Source: Thermoleophilia bacterium
GTDB lineage: Bacteria; Actinomycetota; Thermoleophilia; Gaiellales; Gaiellaceae
NCBI GenBank assembly: GCA_023382435.1
Contig: JAHDVS010000019.1
Location: forward strand, 1 to 43,228
DNA length: 43,228 bases
Direction: 5' to 3'
Shown: in pieces, positions 7,805-15,690 of the stretch
Position numbering within the stretch: the first letter of the stretch is position 1
How the letters are laid out: every line of letters begins with the position of its first letter
Made by a program: the position numbers and the translations under genes
The notes under the pieces: generated by a model
Database searches by the model: none
The model's input: the letters and a program-made list of their open reading frames with translations, nothing else
What the model was told of the DNA's origin: nothing

Positions 7805-9046
7805 GTGCGGGAGCCAGCGCAGCAGGAGCGGGCATGCGATCTCCTCTACGGCGCCGTCGCGCTGGGAATGTGGACCTACGTGCACGCGGCATTTCGCGTT
7901 CAGGTGCTCGGCGTTGCCGGCTTCCGACTTCGCAGCGGAGACGTTCTCGTGGCGACGCACCGGGCCGAGACCGACGTGCCGCTCATCTGCCCGGCCGTGT
8001 ACATCGCCGGCCAGCTGTGGCGTCCCTCGCGGCCGCGCCTGCGCTTCGCGGCCCGGGACGACATGTTCGACAGGGGCTTCTTCGCGGGTTTCCCGCCCGG
8101 GCTCTCGCCTCGCGCCCGCAGCCTCCTGTACCCGATCCGCGCGGGTGGGGTCCTCCCGTGCGTGCGGGTGCACCCGTTGCCGTATCCGAGCCCCGAGACT
8201 CTCCGGCTCGGGCGCGCGCTCGAGCTACTCCCACACTCGACGCCGCTCGTCGACGTCGTGCCCGAGGCGGCGCTCGCCGGGCTTGCAAAGCGGGCTGCCG
8301 AGGTCGGGCTCCCCGGACCGCTCACGGCCCGCGACGCGCTCAGGGGCGAGTACGCCGACCTGCTGTGGCGTGCCTATTCGCGCGACGAGCTGCCGTCGCC
8401 CGTGCTCGACACGGCGTGGAGCCACCGCGCGCTTCTCGCCGGTGAGCAGGTGCGCGGTCTCATCGAGCTCGTCCGCTCCGGCGAGCCGATGCTGTTCTTC
8501 CCCGAAGGCAGGCCGAGCCCGGACGGCTCGATCGGCCCGCTTCGCCGAGGCCTCTCCCTGATCGTCCGCCGCGGCCGGCCCGGGCGCCTTCGTGCCGTCT
8601 CGATCGCCTACGACCCCCTCACGCGCGGCAGGCCACACGCGCTGTTGGCGTTCGGGGAGCCCTTCGCGCCCCGGCCGGAGGACGTCGATGGCCAGGTGCT
8701 GTCGGCGTTGCGTCGCGCGCTACCGCTCACGTGCGGCCAGGTAATCGCCCGCTGCCTGCTCGATGCCGCCCGTGCGGGGCGTGCCGCCCTCGACACGTCG
8801 GAGCTCGACCTGGCTCTGGCGTCCGAGGTGGAGCGTGCGAGATCAGAGGGCCGACCGGTCGATCGCGCACTGCTGAACGGGGAGACAAGGAGGCGTCGAC
8901 TGTCCGCTGCACTTGTCAGAGCATGTGATCTGCGGCTGGTGCGGACACCTGACCGGCGGACGCTCGTCCTCGACGCGGAGCGGATCGCGCTCGACCCCGT
9001 GATCGCCCGGGCCGCTCTGGAACACCGCAGCGCGCGGGCCGGGTAG
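7805..9046 (+). CDS. PlsC-like glycerophospholipid acyltransferase
   Basis: A putative membrane-associated acyltransferase of the PlsC/LPLAT superfamily, transferring acyl groups onto (lyso)phospholipid or a related acceptor. Seen: block I HRAETD (His52, Asp57; HX4D) and block III FFPEGRPSPDG (Glu234; usual form EGTRS). The two blocks are about 180 residues apart, against roughly 70 in typical PlsC, so a large extra segment (about residues 95-210, rich in Arg/Leu) is inserted. The C-terminal third (about 290-413) has no motif I recognise. An in-frame ATG at 7778 overlaps the divergent gene's start and the -10, so GTG 7805 was chosen (413 residues). Confidence 0.8.
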   Translation: MREPAQQERACDLLYGAVALGMWTYVHAAFRVQVLGVAGFRLRSGDVLVATHRAETDVPLICPAVYIAGQLWRPSRPRLRFAARDDMFDRGFFAGFPPGLSPRARSLLYPIRAGGVLPCVRVHPLPYPSPETLRLGRALELLPHSTPLVDVVPEAALAGLAKRAAEVGLPGPLTARDALRGEYADLLWRAYSRDELPSPVLDTAWSHRALLAGEQVRGLIELVRSGEPMLFFPEGRPSPDGSIGPLRRGLSLIVRRGRPGRLRAVSIAYDPLTRGRPHALLAFGEPFAPRPEDVDGQVLSALRRALPLTCGQVIARCLLDAARAGRAALDTSELDLALASEVERARSEGRPVDRALLNGETRRRRLSAALVRACDLRLVRTPDRRTLVLDAERIALDPVIARAALEHRSARAG

Positions 9047-9054
9047 CGGGGGCC

Positions 9055-10071
9055 CTACGCCTCCCGGTAAGCCTCGTGAGCCCGCTCGGAGCGGGCCGCA
9101 CCGAATACGCGCGGGAAGGCCGAACGCAGGAAGAACGCACCGATGATCGTCACCGGGATCACCACCATCGCGTGGACGGTCAGCACGTACGGCGTTCCGA
9201 GGCTCTCGGGCATGCCCAGCTCCCGGGCGGAGACCAGAGTCAGGTAGTCGAACGACCCGAGACCCGCCGCGGTCGCCGGGACTCCCAGGGCGAGGTTGCC
9301 GACCCCTTCGAGGAGGAGGTAGCCGCCCGCGTCGAGACCCACCCCGAAGCCGAGGCCGACGACCCAGTACATGCCGAGGTCGGCGAGCCAGATCGCGGCC
9401 GAGGTCCAGAGCACCCGCATGAGCGGCTGGCGGGCGCGAAACGCGCCGAGTCCCTCCACGAAGTTCGCGGTCCAGCGTCCCGCGCGAACGTGCCACTGGC
9501 CGGGCAGCCGCTTCGTCCACTTCCAGACCAGCTCCTCGGCCCGCTCGGGCCTGCGCGCCGCGAGAGCGACGATCACGATGCCGAGCGTGCAGCCGGCGGA
9601 GAGCCCGATCCCGGCGAGCAAGAGGATCCCGGTTTGCCCGCTCAGCAGGGCGCCGACCAGGATCCAGACCGAGAGGACGACGCCGTCGAGGAGGCGCTCT
9701 GCGAACAGGGTGCCTGCTGTCACGAACGGCGGTATCCGGTAGTGCTGGCGAACCGACTCGATCCGCAGGAGGTCGCCTCCGCGGGCCGGCAGGATGTTGT
9801 TCGCGCCCGCCCCGACGCAAAAGATCGCGAACAGCCGCCCCGAGCCGGTCCGGTAGCGGGCCGCAGAGAACAGGTAGCGCCAGCGCAGCGCGATGAACGC
9901 GCTGTTCAGGACGACGAAGCCGACGGCCGCGGCGGCTGACCACCACGGCAGATTCATGATCTCGCGCCACGCGTCGCCGAGGTGCGCGATGCGAAGGAAG
10001 AGGAGCAGGAAGGCCACGGTGGCGGCTGTCCCGATTGCAAGCCGGAGGATTGTCTGCCAACGGTGTCCCAT
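9055..10071 (-). CDS. Lysylphosphatidylglycerol synthase TM-region (UPF0104/flippase-like) membrane protein
   Basis: A 338-residue integral membrane protein with about 8 hydrophobic helices, of the LPG_synthase_TM family (UPF0104, related to the MprF flippase domain). Seen: MGHRWQTILRL start followed by a first helix, FAIFCVGAGANNILPARGGDLLRIE (the conserved N-x-x-x-P-x-x-x-G-D segment), and GNLALGVPATAAGLGSFD near residue 265 (usual P-x-x-GG-x-G). Members are thought to flip lipids or lipid-linked sugars. Longer readings of this frame run over the divergent gene and are not supported. Convergent with the acyltransferase gene, eight bases apart; a lipid-handling theme across 7805-10836 is plausible inference. 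Confidence 0.87.
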   Translation of the reverse strand: MGHRWQTILRLAIGTAATVAFLLLFLRIAHLGDAWREIMNLPWWSAAAAVGFVVLNSAFIALRWRYLFSAARYRTGSGRLFAIFCVGAGANNILPARGGDLLRIESVRQHYRIPPFVTAGTLFAERLLDGVVLSVWILVGALLSGQTGILLLAGIGLSAGCTLGIVIVALAARRPERAEELVWKWTKRLPGQWHVRAGRWTANFVEGLGAFRARQPLMRVLWTSAAIWLADLGMYWVVGLGFGVGLDAGGYLLLEGVGNLALGVPATAAGLGSFDYLTLVSARELGMPESLGTPYVLTVHAMVVIPVTIIGAFFLRSAFPRVFGAARSERAHEAYREA

Positions 10072-10131
10072 CTGCGACGAGCAAGTATCGCGCGCGGCGC
10101 GCCCGGCCGCCAGATAGTAAAGACTTGGGCG

Positions 10132-10836
10132 GTGCCGGTCAGGAAGGGGAGAGTGCGGCGGTTCTCGGTCGGCCGTGAGGTCGCGATCGGCCTCGGCGTG
10201 TACGCGGTGTACTTGCTCGCGCGTCGTGCCGCGCTCCGCGGCGACGGTCGCGAGCGGGCCGAGAGCAACGCACGCCGGATCGTGGCGCTCGAGCGGCGGC
10301 TCGGCATCCACGTGGAGCCGGCGCTTCAGCGGACGGTGCTACCGCAGCGGCGCCTCGTCGTCGCGCTCAACCTAGGCTACGCGACGCTCAACGTCGGGCT
10401 CACGGTCGCGTGGCTGATACGGCTGTTTCACCGCCGCGACCACCGATTCCACCGCTATCGCCGGGCGACCGTGGTCGCGATGCTCGGTGCCCAGCCGATC
10501 TTCCTGCTCTTCCCGGTTGCGCCCCCGCGCAAGCTCGAGCACCTGGTCGACACGATCGCCGAGGTGAGCGGTGTCGACCTGGATAGCGGCCTGATCGAGA
10601 AGCTCTACCACCCCCTGGCGGCGATGCCGAGCATCCACGTGACGATCGCGATCGTCACGGCTCGCGGCCTGAGGGAGACGAGCGCGAGCCCGCTCGTGCG
10701 CCGGCTCGCTCCGGGATATCCGTTGCTCGTGACCGCGATCGTGTTCGTGACCGCGAACCACTACGTGCTCGACGCGGTGGTTGGCGGCATGCTCGGGCGG
10801 CTCGCGCTCCGCCTGACCCGGGGTGCGCGCGCGTAG
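10132..10836 (+). CDS. PAP2-family (Aur1/inositol phosphotransferase-like) membrane protein
   Basis: A 234-residue membrane protein with five or six hydrophobic helices. Seen: near residue 155-170 HPLAAMPSIHVTIAIV, matching the central PAP2 motif (PSxH), and NHYVLDAVVGG near the C-terminus, matching the third motif with catalytic His and Asp. This arrangement is typical of the Aur1/Ipt1-like branch that transfers phosphoinositol or phospho-headgroups, rather than soluble phosphatases. GTG 10132 follows AAGACT by 6 bases (GTAAAGACTTGGGCG). It is divergent from the flippase-like gene and may act on the same lipids; this is inference. Confidence 0.82.
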   Translation: MPVRKGRVRRFSVGREVAIGLGVYAVYLLARRAALRGDGRERAESNARRIVALERRLGIHVEPALQRTVLPQRRLVVALNLGYATLNVGLTVAWLIRLFHRRDHRFHRYRRATVVAMLGAQPIFLLFPVAPPRKLEHLVDTIAEVSGVDLDSGLIEKLYHPLAAMPSIHVTIAIVTARGLRETSASPLVRRLAPGYPLLVTAIVFVTANHYVLDAVVGGMLGRLALRLTRGARA

Positions 10837-10860
10837 GGGCGGGTCATGACCCGCCCCTAC
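10833..10860. terminator. Perfect 28-base palindrome at a convergent junction
   Basis: Bases 10833-10860 read identically on both strands (arms GTAGGGGCGGGTCA and TGACCCGCCCCTAC). The arms contain the TAG stop of the PAP2 gene (10834-10836) and the TAG stop of the FIST gene (10859-10857 on the minus strand). A 14-base-pair stem with no T tract is the common actinobacterial style of intrinsic terminator. It should act in both directions. Confidence 0.75.
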
Positions 10861-12032
10861 CAGCGCTCCGGGTCGTCCGACGCGAACACGGCCATCGTGG
10901 CCGTGAAGCCGTGCAGGAACGTCCGCCCGCCGACGGGCCCGATCTCGCCTCCGCAGAAGAAGCCCGCGAGCGCCGGCGCTCCCAGAGCCGCGCAGACGGC
11001 GTCGACGTCGTGGTCGGGCCCGCCGAACATGCCCGCGCCGCGCCCGTTGCACGTGAACAGGAGCGCCCCCGCGGGACGGCCCGGAAGCGTGTCGAGCGTC
11101 TCGTCGAGCGCCAGCCTGAGGTCGCGGTCGGCCGACTCCGCGTCGCGTGCGTGGAATCGCAGAGTCTGGCCGGTCCGCACCTGCTCGGCGATCGCGATCG
11201 CGCCGCTTTCCTCGTCTGCGCCGAGGATCCCCCGCATCAGGAAGTCGCCGCGCCCGTACTCGGGCCGGTTCTCGTCGATCACGAGCCCGGCGAGCAGGCC
11301 TCGTGCGGCGAGCAGGCGCTGATCCGGCAGCAGGCCGCCGATGACGCCGCGGAGCCGCTCGAGCGCGGGCATCCCGGCCAGCTCGAAGATGACGTTGCCC
11401 TCCGCGCGGGTGATCACCGAGTCCGGGCCGAGCGGCGCGCAGCCCTGGGAGACGACGGCCCGGACGGAGACCCCGGACAGCGCGACGCCGACGGCGCCGC
11501 CCTCCTCGAGTGCACCGTCGAGGAGAAGAGCCTGGCTTCCCGGCTCCCCTCCGCCGGTCGCGATGCCGCCGACTGCGGGGACGCCCGGATAGTCCGCGTT
11601 GAGCCGATCGAGCAGCCCCGTGGCCGGCAGCGAGAACGGGTCGAGGAGGAGCGTGACGAGATCTGCGCCGGCGATGTCCGGGAGGCCGTCCGGTGCCTCG
11701 CCGTCCCCGTCACCTGTCGGGGCGACATGGAAGGGAAGAAGCTGCGCGCCCGGAAGTGAGGCCGCCCAGAGCGCCACGGCCGGGCCGCTCTCGAGCTCTC
11801 GTCCGCGTCCGATCACTCCCTGGGCCACGCACCCGAGCAGATGCCGCGGCCCGAGCGTCTCGTGCACGGCCGCCGCCGCCTCGGCGGCCGTGGTGAGGTG
11901 GTCGGGCGTGAGGAACAGGAAGGCCAGGTCGGCGCTGCGGCCTGCGAGCCCGGCGGATACCTGCGCAGCCGCGTCCGCGACCGCGGCGGCGGTGATGCTC
12001 GCTGTGGCGAGCCCCGCCGCGACGCGCGTCAC
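10857..12032 (-). CDS. FIST-domain sensory protein (FIST_N + FIST_C)
   Basis: A 391-residue cytoplasmic protein. The N-terminal FIST domain starts with LAGRSADLAFLFLTPDHL and contains HLLGCVAQGVIGRGRE. The C-terminal FIST_C ends with GALLFTCNGRGAGMFGGPDHD and FFCGGEIGPVGGRTFLHGFTATMAVF. FIST is a predicted small-ligand sensory domain, usually fused to or neighbouring signalling proteins; here no output domain is attached. GTG 12032 overlaps the MarR stop (GTGA), so it is the last gene of an SDR-MarR-FIST operon. Pairing with a MarR regulator suggests both respond to the same small molecule (inference). Confidence 0.88.
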   Translation of the reverse strand: MTRVAAGLATASITAAAVADAAAQVSAGLAGRSADLAFLFLTPDHLTTAAEAAAAVHETLGPRHLLGCVAQGVIGRGRELESGPAVALWAASLPGAQLLPFHVAPTGDGDGEAPDGLPDIAGADLVTLLLDPFSLPATGLLDRLNADYPGVPAVGGIATGGGEPGSQALLLDGALEEGGAVGVALSGVSVRAVVSQGCAPLGPDSVITRAEGNVIFELAGMPALERLRGVIGGLLPDQRLLAARGLLAGLVIDENRPEYGRGDFLMRGILGADEESGAIAIAEQVRTGQTLRFHARDAESADRDLRLALDETLDTLPGRPAGALLFTCNGRGAGMFGGPDHDVDAVCAALGAPALAGFFCGGEIGPVGGRTFLHGFTATMAVFASDDPERW

Positions 12033-12451
12033 GATCGGCGCTGCCGACCGCCGGGCGCGGCGAAAAGCACTTCTAGGCGCTTGCGCTCCGGGCCGAGCTC
12101 GCGCACCGTCGCGGCGAGTCTGCGCTCCCCCTCGACGGTGAGGCTGAGGAAGACCACGCGGCCGTCGCGCGGGGACGGCTTCCGGTGGATCAGACCGGCG
12201 TCCTCGGCGCGCCGAACGAGCTCCGTGACTGTGCTCTGGGCGAGCTGGAGGCGCTCGGAGAGCGCCGTCACGGTCGAGTGCTCGCTCCCGTCGGGCGCGC
12301 CCTTGATCATCAGGAGCAGGCTGTAGCGCTGCGGGGTGAGGCTGTTGCCCCGGGCGGCGCGCTCGCTGACGCGCAGGAAGCGCCTGAGCTCCTCTCGCAG
12401 CTCCGCGGCCCGGCGGTACTCGTCGGGACGGGGTTCGTCTGCTCGTCTCAC
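12029..12451 (-). CDS. MarR-family transcriptional regulator
   Basis: A 140-residue winged-helix DNA-binding regulator, expected to act as a dimer repressor relieved by small aromatic ligands. Seen: helix-rich N-terminus ELREELRRFLRVSERAARG, then SLTPQRYSLLLMIKG, the recognition helix LSERLQLAQSTVTELVRRAEDAGL, and the wing HRKPSPRDGRVVFLSLTVEGERRL with the conserved DGR. GTG 12451 overlaps the SDR stop (GTGA), and its own stop overlaps the FIST start in the same way. Probable targets are its own operon promoter near 13223-13228. Confidence 0.92.
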   Translation of the reverse strand: MRRADEPRPDEYRRAAELREELRRFLRVSERAARGNSLTPQRYSLLLMIKGAPDGSEHSTVTALSERLQLAQSTVTELVRRAEDAGLIHRKPSPRDGRVVFLSLTVEGERRLAATVRELGPERKRLEVLFAAPGGRQRRS

Positions 12452-13215
12452 CTGTCTCGAGTGTAGCGGCCCGGTGGGCGTCGCGAGGCGAGCCGGGTGA
12501 CGGTGCCCGGGGCGAGCCCCTGGAGTGCCGTCGCTGCCCGGTAGTAGCCGGGCACGAAGATCTCGCCCCGGCCGCTGTCGAGAGCGGCCACGATCGCCGC
12601 GGCCACACGCTCGGCGGAGACGACGGCGTGGCGCCACACGGGGTGGTCGAGGAAGCGATCCTGCGGGAACCCCTCCGTGTCGGTCAGGCCGGGATTGACT
12701 GTGACGGTGCGGATCCCGCGCGGGGCCAGCTCGGCGCTGACGGTCCGGGAGAACGCCACCTGCGCGTGCTTCGAGGCCGAATAGGGGCCACTCGGGCCTC
12801 CCGAGACGGTGCCGGCGACCGAGGCCACGTTGACCACCGCGGACGGTGCTCCGGCCTCGAGCAGGGGCAGGAACGCGCGCAGGCACCAGACGCCGCCGAG
12901 GTAGTTGATCCGCATGACCTCCTCGATCCGCTCGGGCTCGAGCTCGAGGAATCCGGCCCGTCCGGGCACGCCCGCGTTGTTGACGAGCAGGTGAACGGCC
13001 GGATGCCGTTCCCCGATCCGCCGGGCGGCCGCCTCGACCGCAGCCCGATCGGCGACGTCGCAGACCTCGGCCTCGCAGCCGGTCTCTCCGGCCAGGAGCT
13101 CGAGCCGCTCGCGCCCGCGTGCGATCAGGACACAGTGGTAGGAGCGTTCCGCGAGACGGTGCGCGAGTGCCGCTCCGATGCCGCTCGAGCCCCCAGTGAC
13201 GACCGCGACCCGCAC
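12448..13215 (-). CDS. Short-chain dehydrogenase/reductase
   Basis: A 255-residue classical SDR oxidoreductase. Seen: nucleotide-binding TGGSSGIG (residues 7-14), LVNNAG near 78-82, catalytic Ser132, Tyr145 and Lys149 in PYSASKH, and the post-active-site VNPGLTDTEG. The basic residues IARGRERL after the second strand favour NADP(H). Substrate unknown. GTG 13215 has a TACCCT hexamer 7 bases upstream on the minus strand (13228 to 13223), so a leaderless transcript for the three-gene operon is likely. The basic C-terminal tail (ASRRPPGRYTRDR) is unusual for the family. Confidence 0.93.
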   Translation of the reverse strand: MRVAVVTGGSSGIGAALAHRLAERSYHCVLIARGRERLELLAGETGCEAEVCDVADRAAVEAAARRIGERHPAVHLLVNNAGVPGRAGFLELEPERIEEVMRINYLGGVWCLRAFLPLLEAGAPSAVVNVASVAGTVSGGPSGPYSASKHAQVAFSRTVSAELAPRGIRTVTVNPGLTDTEGFPQDRFLDHPVWRHAVVSAERVAAAIVAALDSGRGEIFVPGYYRAATALQGLAPGTVTRLASRRPPGRYTRDR

Positions 13216-13222
13216 CGGACGG

Positions 13223-13228
13223 AGGGTA
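13223..13228 (-). promoter_or_regulatory. -10 element (TACCCT) for the SDR-MarR-FIST operon
   Basis: TACCCT on the minus strand lies 7 bases upstream of the GTG at 13215, matching the leaderless pattern seen elsewhere in the window. Confidence 0.55.
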
Positions 13229-13243
13229 CCCGGCACGGATCGG

Positions 13244-13501
13244 TCAGTCGTCCGCGTCCTCGCCGTGCTCCTCGTCCTGCTCCCGCCCGTCGTCGTCGCT
13301 CCGCCCGGTGAGAGGGTCGGCGGGAGCTTCCGCCGGCGGCTCCGTGACCGCGACGGCGGCCCCGCGCGGCCTGAGCCTGCCGACGGGCTCGTCGCTCGTG
13401 TCCGAGACCGCGAGCAGGAGCAGGCTGGCCGCTGCCGCCGCTGTCGCCGCGAGAACGGCAACGGCGAGCAGGAGGGCGACGCGTCCTCTCGATCCGGTCA
13501 T
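13244..13501 (-). CDS. Small single-pass membrane protein with acidic C-terminal tail
   Basis: An 85-residue protein of unknown function. Seen: short basic start (MTGSRGRV), one hydrophobic helix of about 24 residues (8-32), a linker rich in Pro/Ala, and a C-terminal tail with many Asp and Glu (SDDDGREQDEEHGEDADD). By the positive-inside rule the tail should be extracytoplasmic. ATG 13501 overlaps the stop of the heme-protein gene (TGATG), which supports its reality as the last gene of a five-gene leftward operon. The tail resembles that of the first gene of the operon (15195-15545). An acidic tail could bind Ca or Fe ions, but this is inference. Confidence 0.65.
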   Translation of the reverse strand: MTGSRGRVALLLAVAVLAATAAAAASLLLLAVSDTSDEPVGRLRPRGAAVAVTEPPAEAPADPLTGRSDDDGREQDEEHGEDADD

Positions 13502-14070
13502 CAACCCGAGGGTACGCGTCGCGAGGCCGGCCGGGCACGCCTTGCCGGCGGCGCGAGGAGCCGCCAGCCGGCAGCGGCGCCGACCGCGCCCAGCGAGCCC
13601 GCATAGAGGGCGAGCGCCCAGCCGCGACCGCTGTCCGACCCCGCCATCAGCCCGTGCGCTGTCGCGGCTGCGAAGACCGCGTAGGCGCTCCAGTGCAGCC
13701 GCCGCCAGACCTTCGAGCCGATCAGCCGGCGGACCGAGAACGAGACTGCGACGAGGAGCGCGAGCTCCGCGGCGAGCACGCCGAGCCCGGTCCAGAACGG
13801 CCGGTACGACGCGAGCCCCGGAACGACCAGCGCCGGCCAGGAGATCGGCGAGGCGGCGTCGGCGGCGAGGGTGACGCCGTGGATAGCGACCGCGCCGACG
13901 CCGAGCAGGCTCAGGAACCGATGGAGGTCAATCGCGGTTGCCGGTCTGAGCGCCGCTCCGAACGGCCTCGCCTTCGCCGCGAGCCCGACCAGAACGGAGG
14001 CGGTGAGGAGCAGGTACGCGGTCAGGCCGCTGGCCCGCGCCAGCGTCCAGAAGGTCGGATCAGTCCTCAC
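13501..14070 (-). CDS. Ferric-reductase-like (MsrQ-type) transmembrane heme protein
   Basis: A 189-residue integral membrane protein with about 5-6 helices of the ferric reductase-like transmembrane domain family (PF01794). Seen: histidines suited to bind b-type heme in LHRFLSLLGVGAVAIHGVTL and in WRRLHWSAYAVFAAATAHGL, two per helix pair about 13 residues apart. No FAD/NAD-binding domain is attached, as in MsrQ and YedZ-like proteins, so it probably passes electrons across the membrane to a partner. GTG 14070 overlaps the ApbE stop (GTGA). ApbE next door suggests that a covalent flavoprotein partner exists, but none is visible in this window. Confidence 0.82.
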   Translation of the reverse strand: MRTDPTFWTLARASGLTAYLLLTASVLVGLAAKARPFGAALRPATAIDLHRFLSLLGVGAVAIHGVTLAADAASPISWPALVVPGLASYRPFWTGLGVLAAELALLVAVSFSVRRLIGSKVWRRLHWSAYAVFAAATAHGLMAGSDSGRGWALALYAGSLGAVGAAAGWRLLAPPARRARPASRRVPSG

Positions 14071-14945
14071 GCGAGACCTCCCGCGAGGACAGTGCGTCCG
14101 TCCAGCGTGACGAGGACGCAGGGGGAGCCGGTCGCGTCGCACCCGGCTGCCGCGCTGTCCGCCCCTGCGAGGAAGAGGCTCTTCGCCAGCACCTCCGCCT
14201 CCGCCGCCGTGCCGGCGGCGACCGTCACGCGCAGCAGATCGGAGGCGGCAGGCCGCCCGGTCGCCGGATCGATCAGGTGGTGGCGCTCCTCGTCGCCGCA
14301 GCGCCAGCGGCGGCGGTCGCGGCCCGACGTGGCTACTCCGCCCCGCCGGACCGCGAGTGTGACCGAGCCCGTTGGCGTCTCGACCGACACCGGCCACGTG
14401 CCGGCGCGCGGCACGCCGCGGACGGCGAGGTCGCCGCCAGCGTTGACGAGGCAGGGGCCGGCGGCGCGCAGGAGCGAGCACGCCCGATCGACCGCGTCAC
14501 CCTTCGCGATGCCGCCCAGGTCGAGCCTGACTCCCGGGTCGAGGCGGATCTCCCCGAGCTCGCGGTCAACATGAACACGTCCCTCGCAGCGGCCCGGCGG
14601 GTCGCTGCCGCGTGCCGGTACGGCCGCGACCTCGGAGAACGTGCGGTCGTAGCCCGCCGCGACGACCGCGTCGTGCACCGTCGGATCGAAGCGCCCGGCC
14701 GTCGAGGCTCTCCCGGCCAGCGCAAGCTCGACGACCCGGAGGAGGTCGGGGCCGGCGACGATCCGCCCCTCGCGGTTCAGCCGCGACAGCTCGGAGTCCG
14801 GGGAGAATCGGGAGAGCGTGGCCTCGAGCCGCCGGATCTCCGCCTCGGCCGCGTCGAGCGCTTCACGGGCCCGGGGCGGGACATCGCTCTCCACGAGGCA
14901 TTCCACCTCGGTACCCATCGCCTCGAACGTGTGGCGGAGCATCAC
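14067..14945 (-). CDS. apbE: FAD:protein FMN transferase (ApbE)
   Basis: Attaches FMN through a phosphoester to Ser/Thr of target flavoproteins, usually outside the membrane. Seen: MGTEVECLVES at the N-terminus, LSRFSPDSELSRLNREG, DLGGIAKGDAVDRA, LVNAGGDLAVRG, and the catalytic segment HHLIDPATGRPAAS. At 292 residues it is normal for the family. No lipoprotein signal peptide is visible, so it may act in the cytoplasm. Start GTG 14945 or ATG 14942 (GTGATG overlapping the upstream TGA); both give nearly the same protein. Known substrates carry a D-x-x-(S/T)-G-A-T site in an FMN-binding domain; no such site occurs in the neighbouring small proteins. Confidence 0.93.
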   Translation of the reverse strand: MMLRHTFEAMGTEVECLVESDVPPRAREALDAAEAEIRRLEATLSRFSPDSELSRLNREGRIVAGPDLLRVVELALAGRASTAGRFDPTVHDAVVAAGYDRTFSEVAAVPARGSDPPGRCEGRVHVDRELGEIRLDPGVRLDLGGIAKGDAVDRACSLLRAAGPCLVNAGGDLAVRGVPRAGTWPVSVETPTGSVTLAVRRGGVATSGRDRRRWRCGDEERHHLIDPATGRPAASDLLRVTVAAGTAAEAEVLAKSLFLAGADSAAAGCDATGSPCVLVTLDGRTVLAGGLA

Positions 14946-15194
14946 GAGCTCCTCGTGGCGGTCACCGGCGGGAGCGCCGTCAGCTGCACGGCGGGGGTCG
15001 CGTCTTCACCCGGGCGGGAGGTGGACGAGATCTTCGCCGCCAGGGACTGCAGGCGCTGCTCGCGGGCCGCGAGTGTATTGAGCCGTGGATCGCGAGACGG
15101 CCCTTGCTCCCGCCAGGGGTGGGCCGCGATCGCTGCCCAGAGAACGAAGAACACGGCGATCGTCGTCGCTAGCGCGTAGAGGCGGACGACCTGG

Positions 15195-15202
<8 letters not shown>
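14942..15202 (-). CDS. Small membrane protein with short coiled-coil segment
   Basis: An 86-residue protein of unknown function: one hydrophobic helix (about residues 7-27, VRLYALATTIAVFFVLWAAI) and a likely extracytoplasmic part with a heptad-like segment LNTLAAREQRLQSLAAKISS. The tail is rich in Thr/Pro/Ala. Its ATG at 15202 lies 8 bases inside the end of the upstream acidic-tailed gene, and its TGA overlaps the apbE start. Both overlaps support it as a real operon member. Its layout (helix, then a K/R-x-x-R-L-x-x-L segment) resembles that of the upstream gene, suggesting the two associate. Confidence 0.68.
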
Positions 15203-15545
<343 letters not shown>

Positions 15546-15615
15546 GTCGTCCCTCCGGAGTCGGGTTGCCACCGACGGTAAGCCGGGGCGGGGAAGGGGC
15601 GGGCCAGGCGCTCGC

Positions 15616-15650
15616 AAGGTTCGGCGAGGGATCGGTAAAGACTTCGCCAG
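15616..15650 (+). promoter_or_regulatory. Candidate response-regulator binding direct repeat
   Basis: Two related 13-base units, AAGGTTCGGCGAG (15616-15628) and AAGACTTCGCCAG (15638-15650), start 22 bases apart, or two helical turns. They lie in the 145-base divergent region between the acidic-tail operon and the OmpR-type regulator. OmpR-family regulators usually bind such tandem repeats. The second unit overlaps GTAAAGACTT, which also precedes the PAP2 gene and may itself be a -10, so the assignment is tentative. Confidence 0.3.
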
Positions 15651-15690
15651 GCGGCGGGCGAAGATCCGCGAGCCCGGCGAGAATGCCATC

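Noticed and set aside
12452-12470. TACACT 8 bases before the MarR GTG as a separate promoter
   Set aside because: It lies within the SDR coding end, and the GTGA overlap already explains MarR translation; it may be coincidental.
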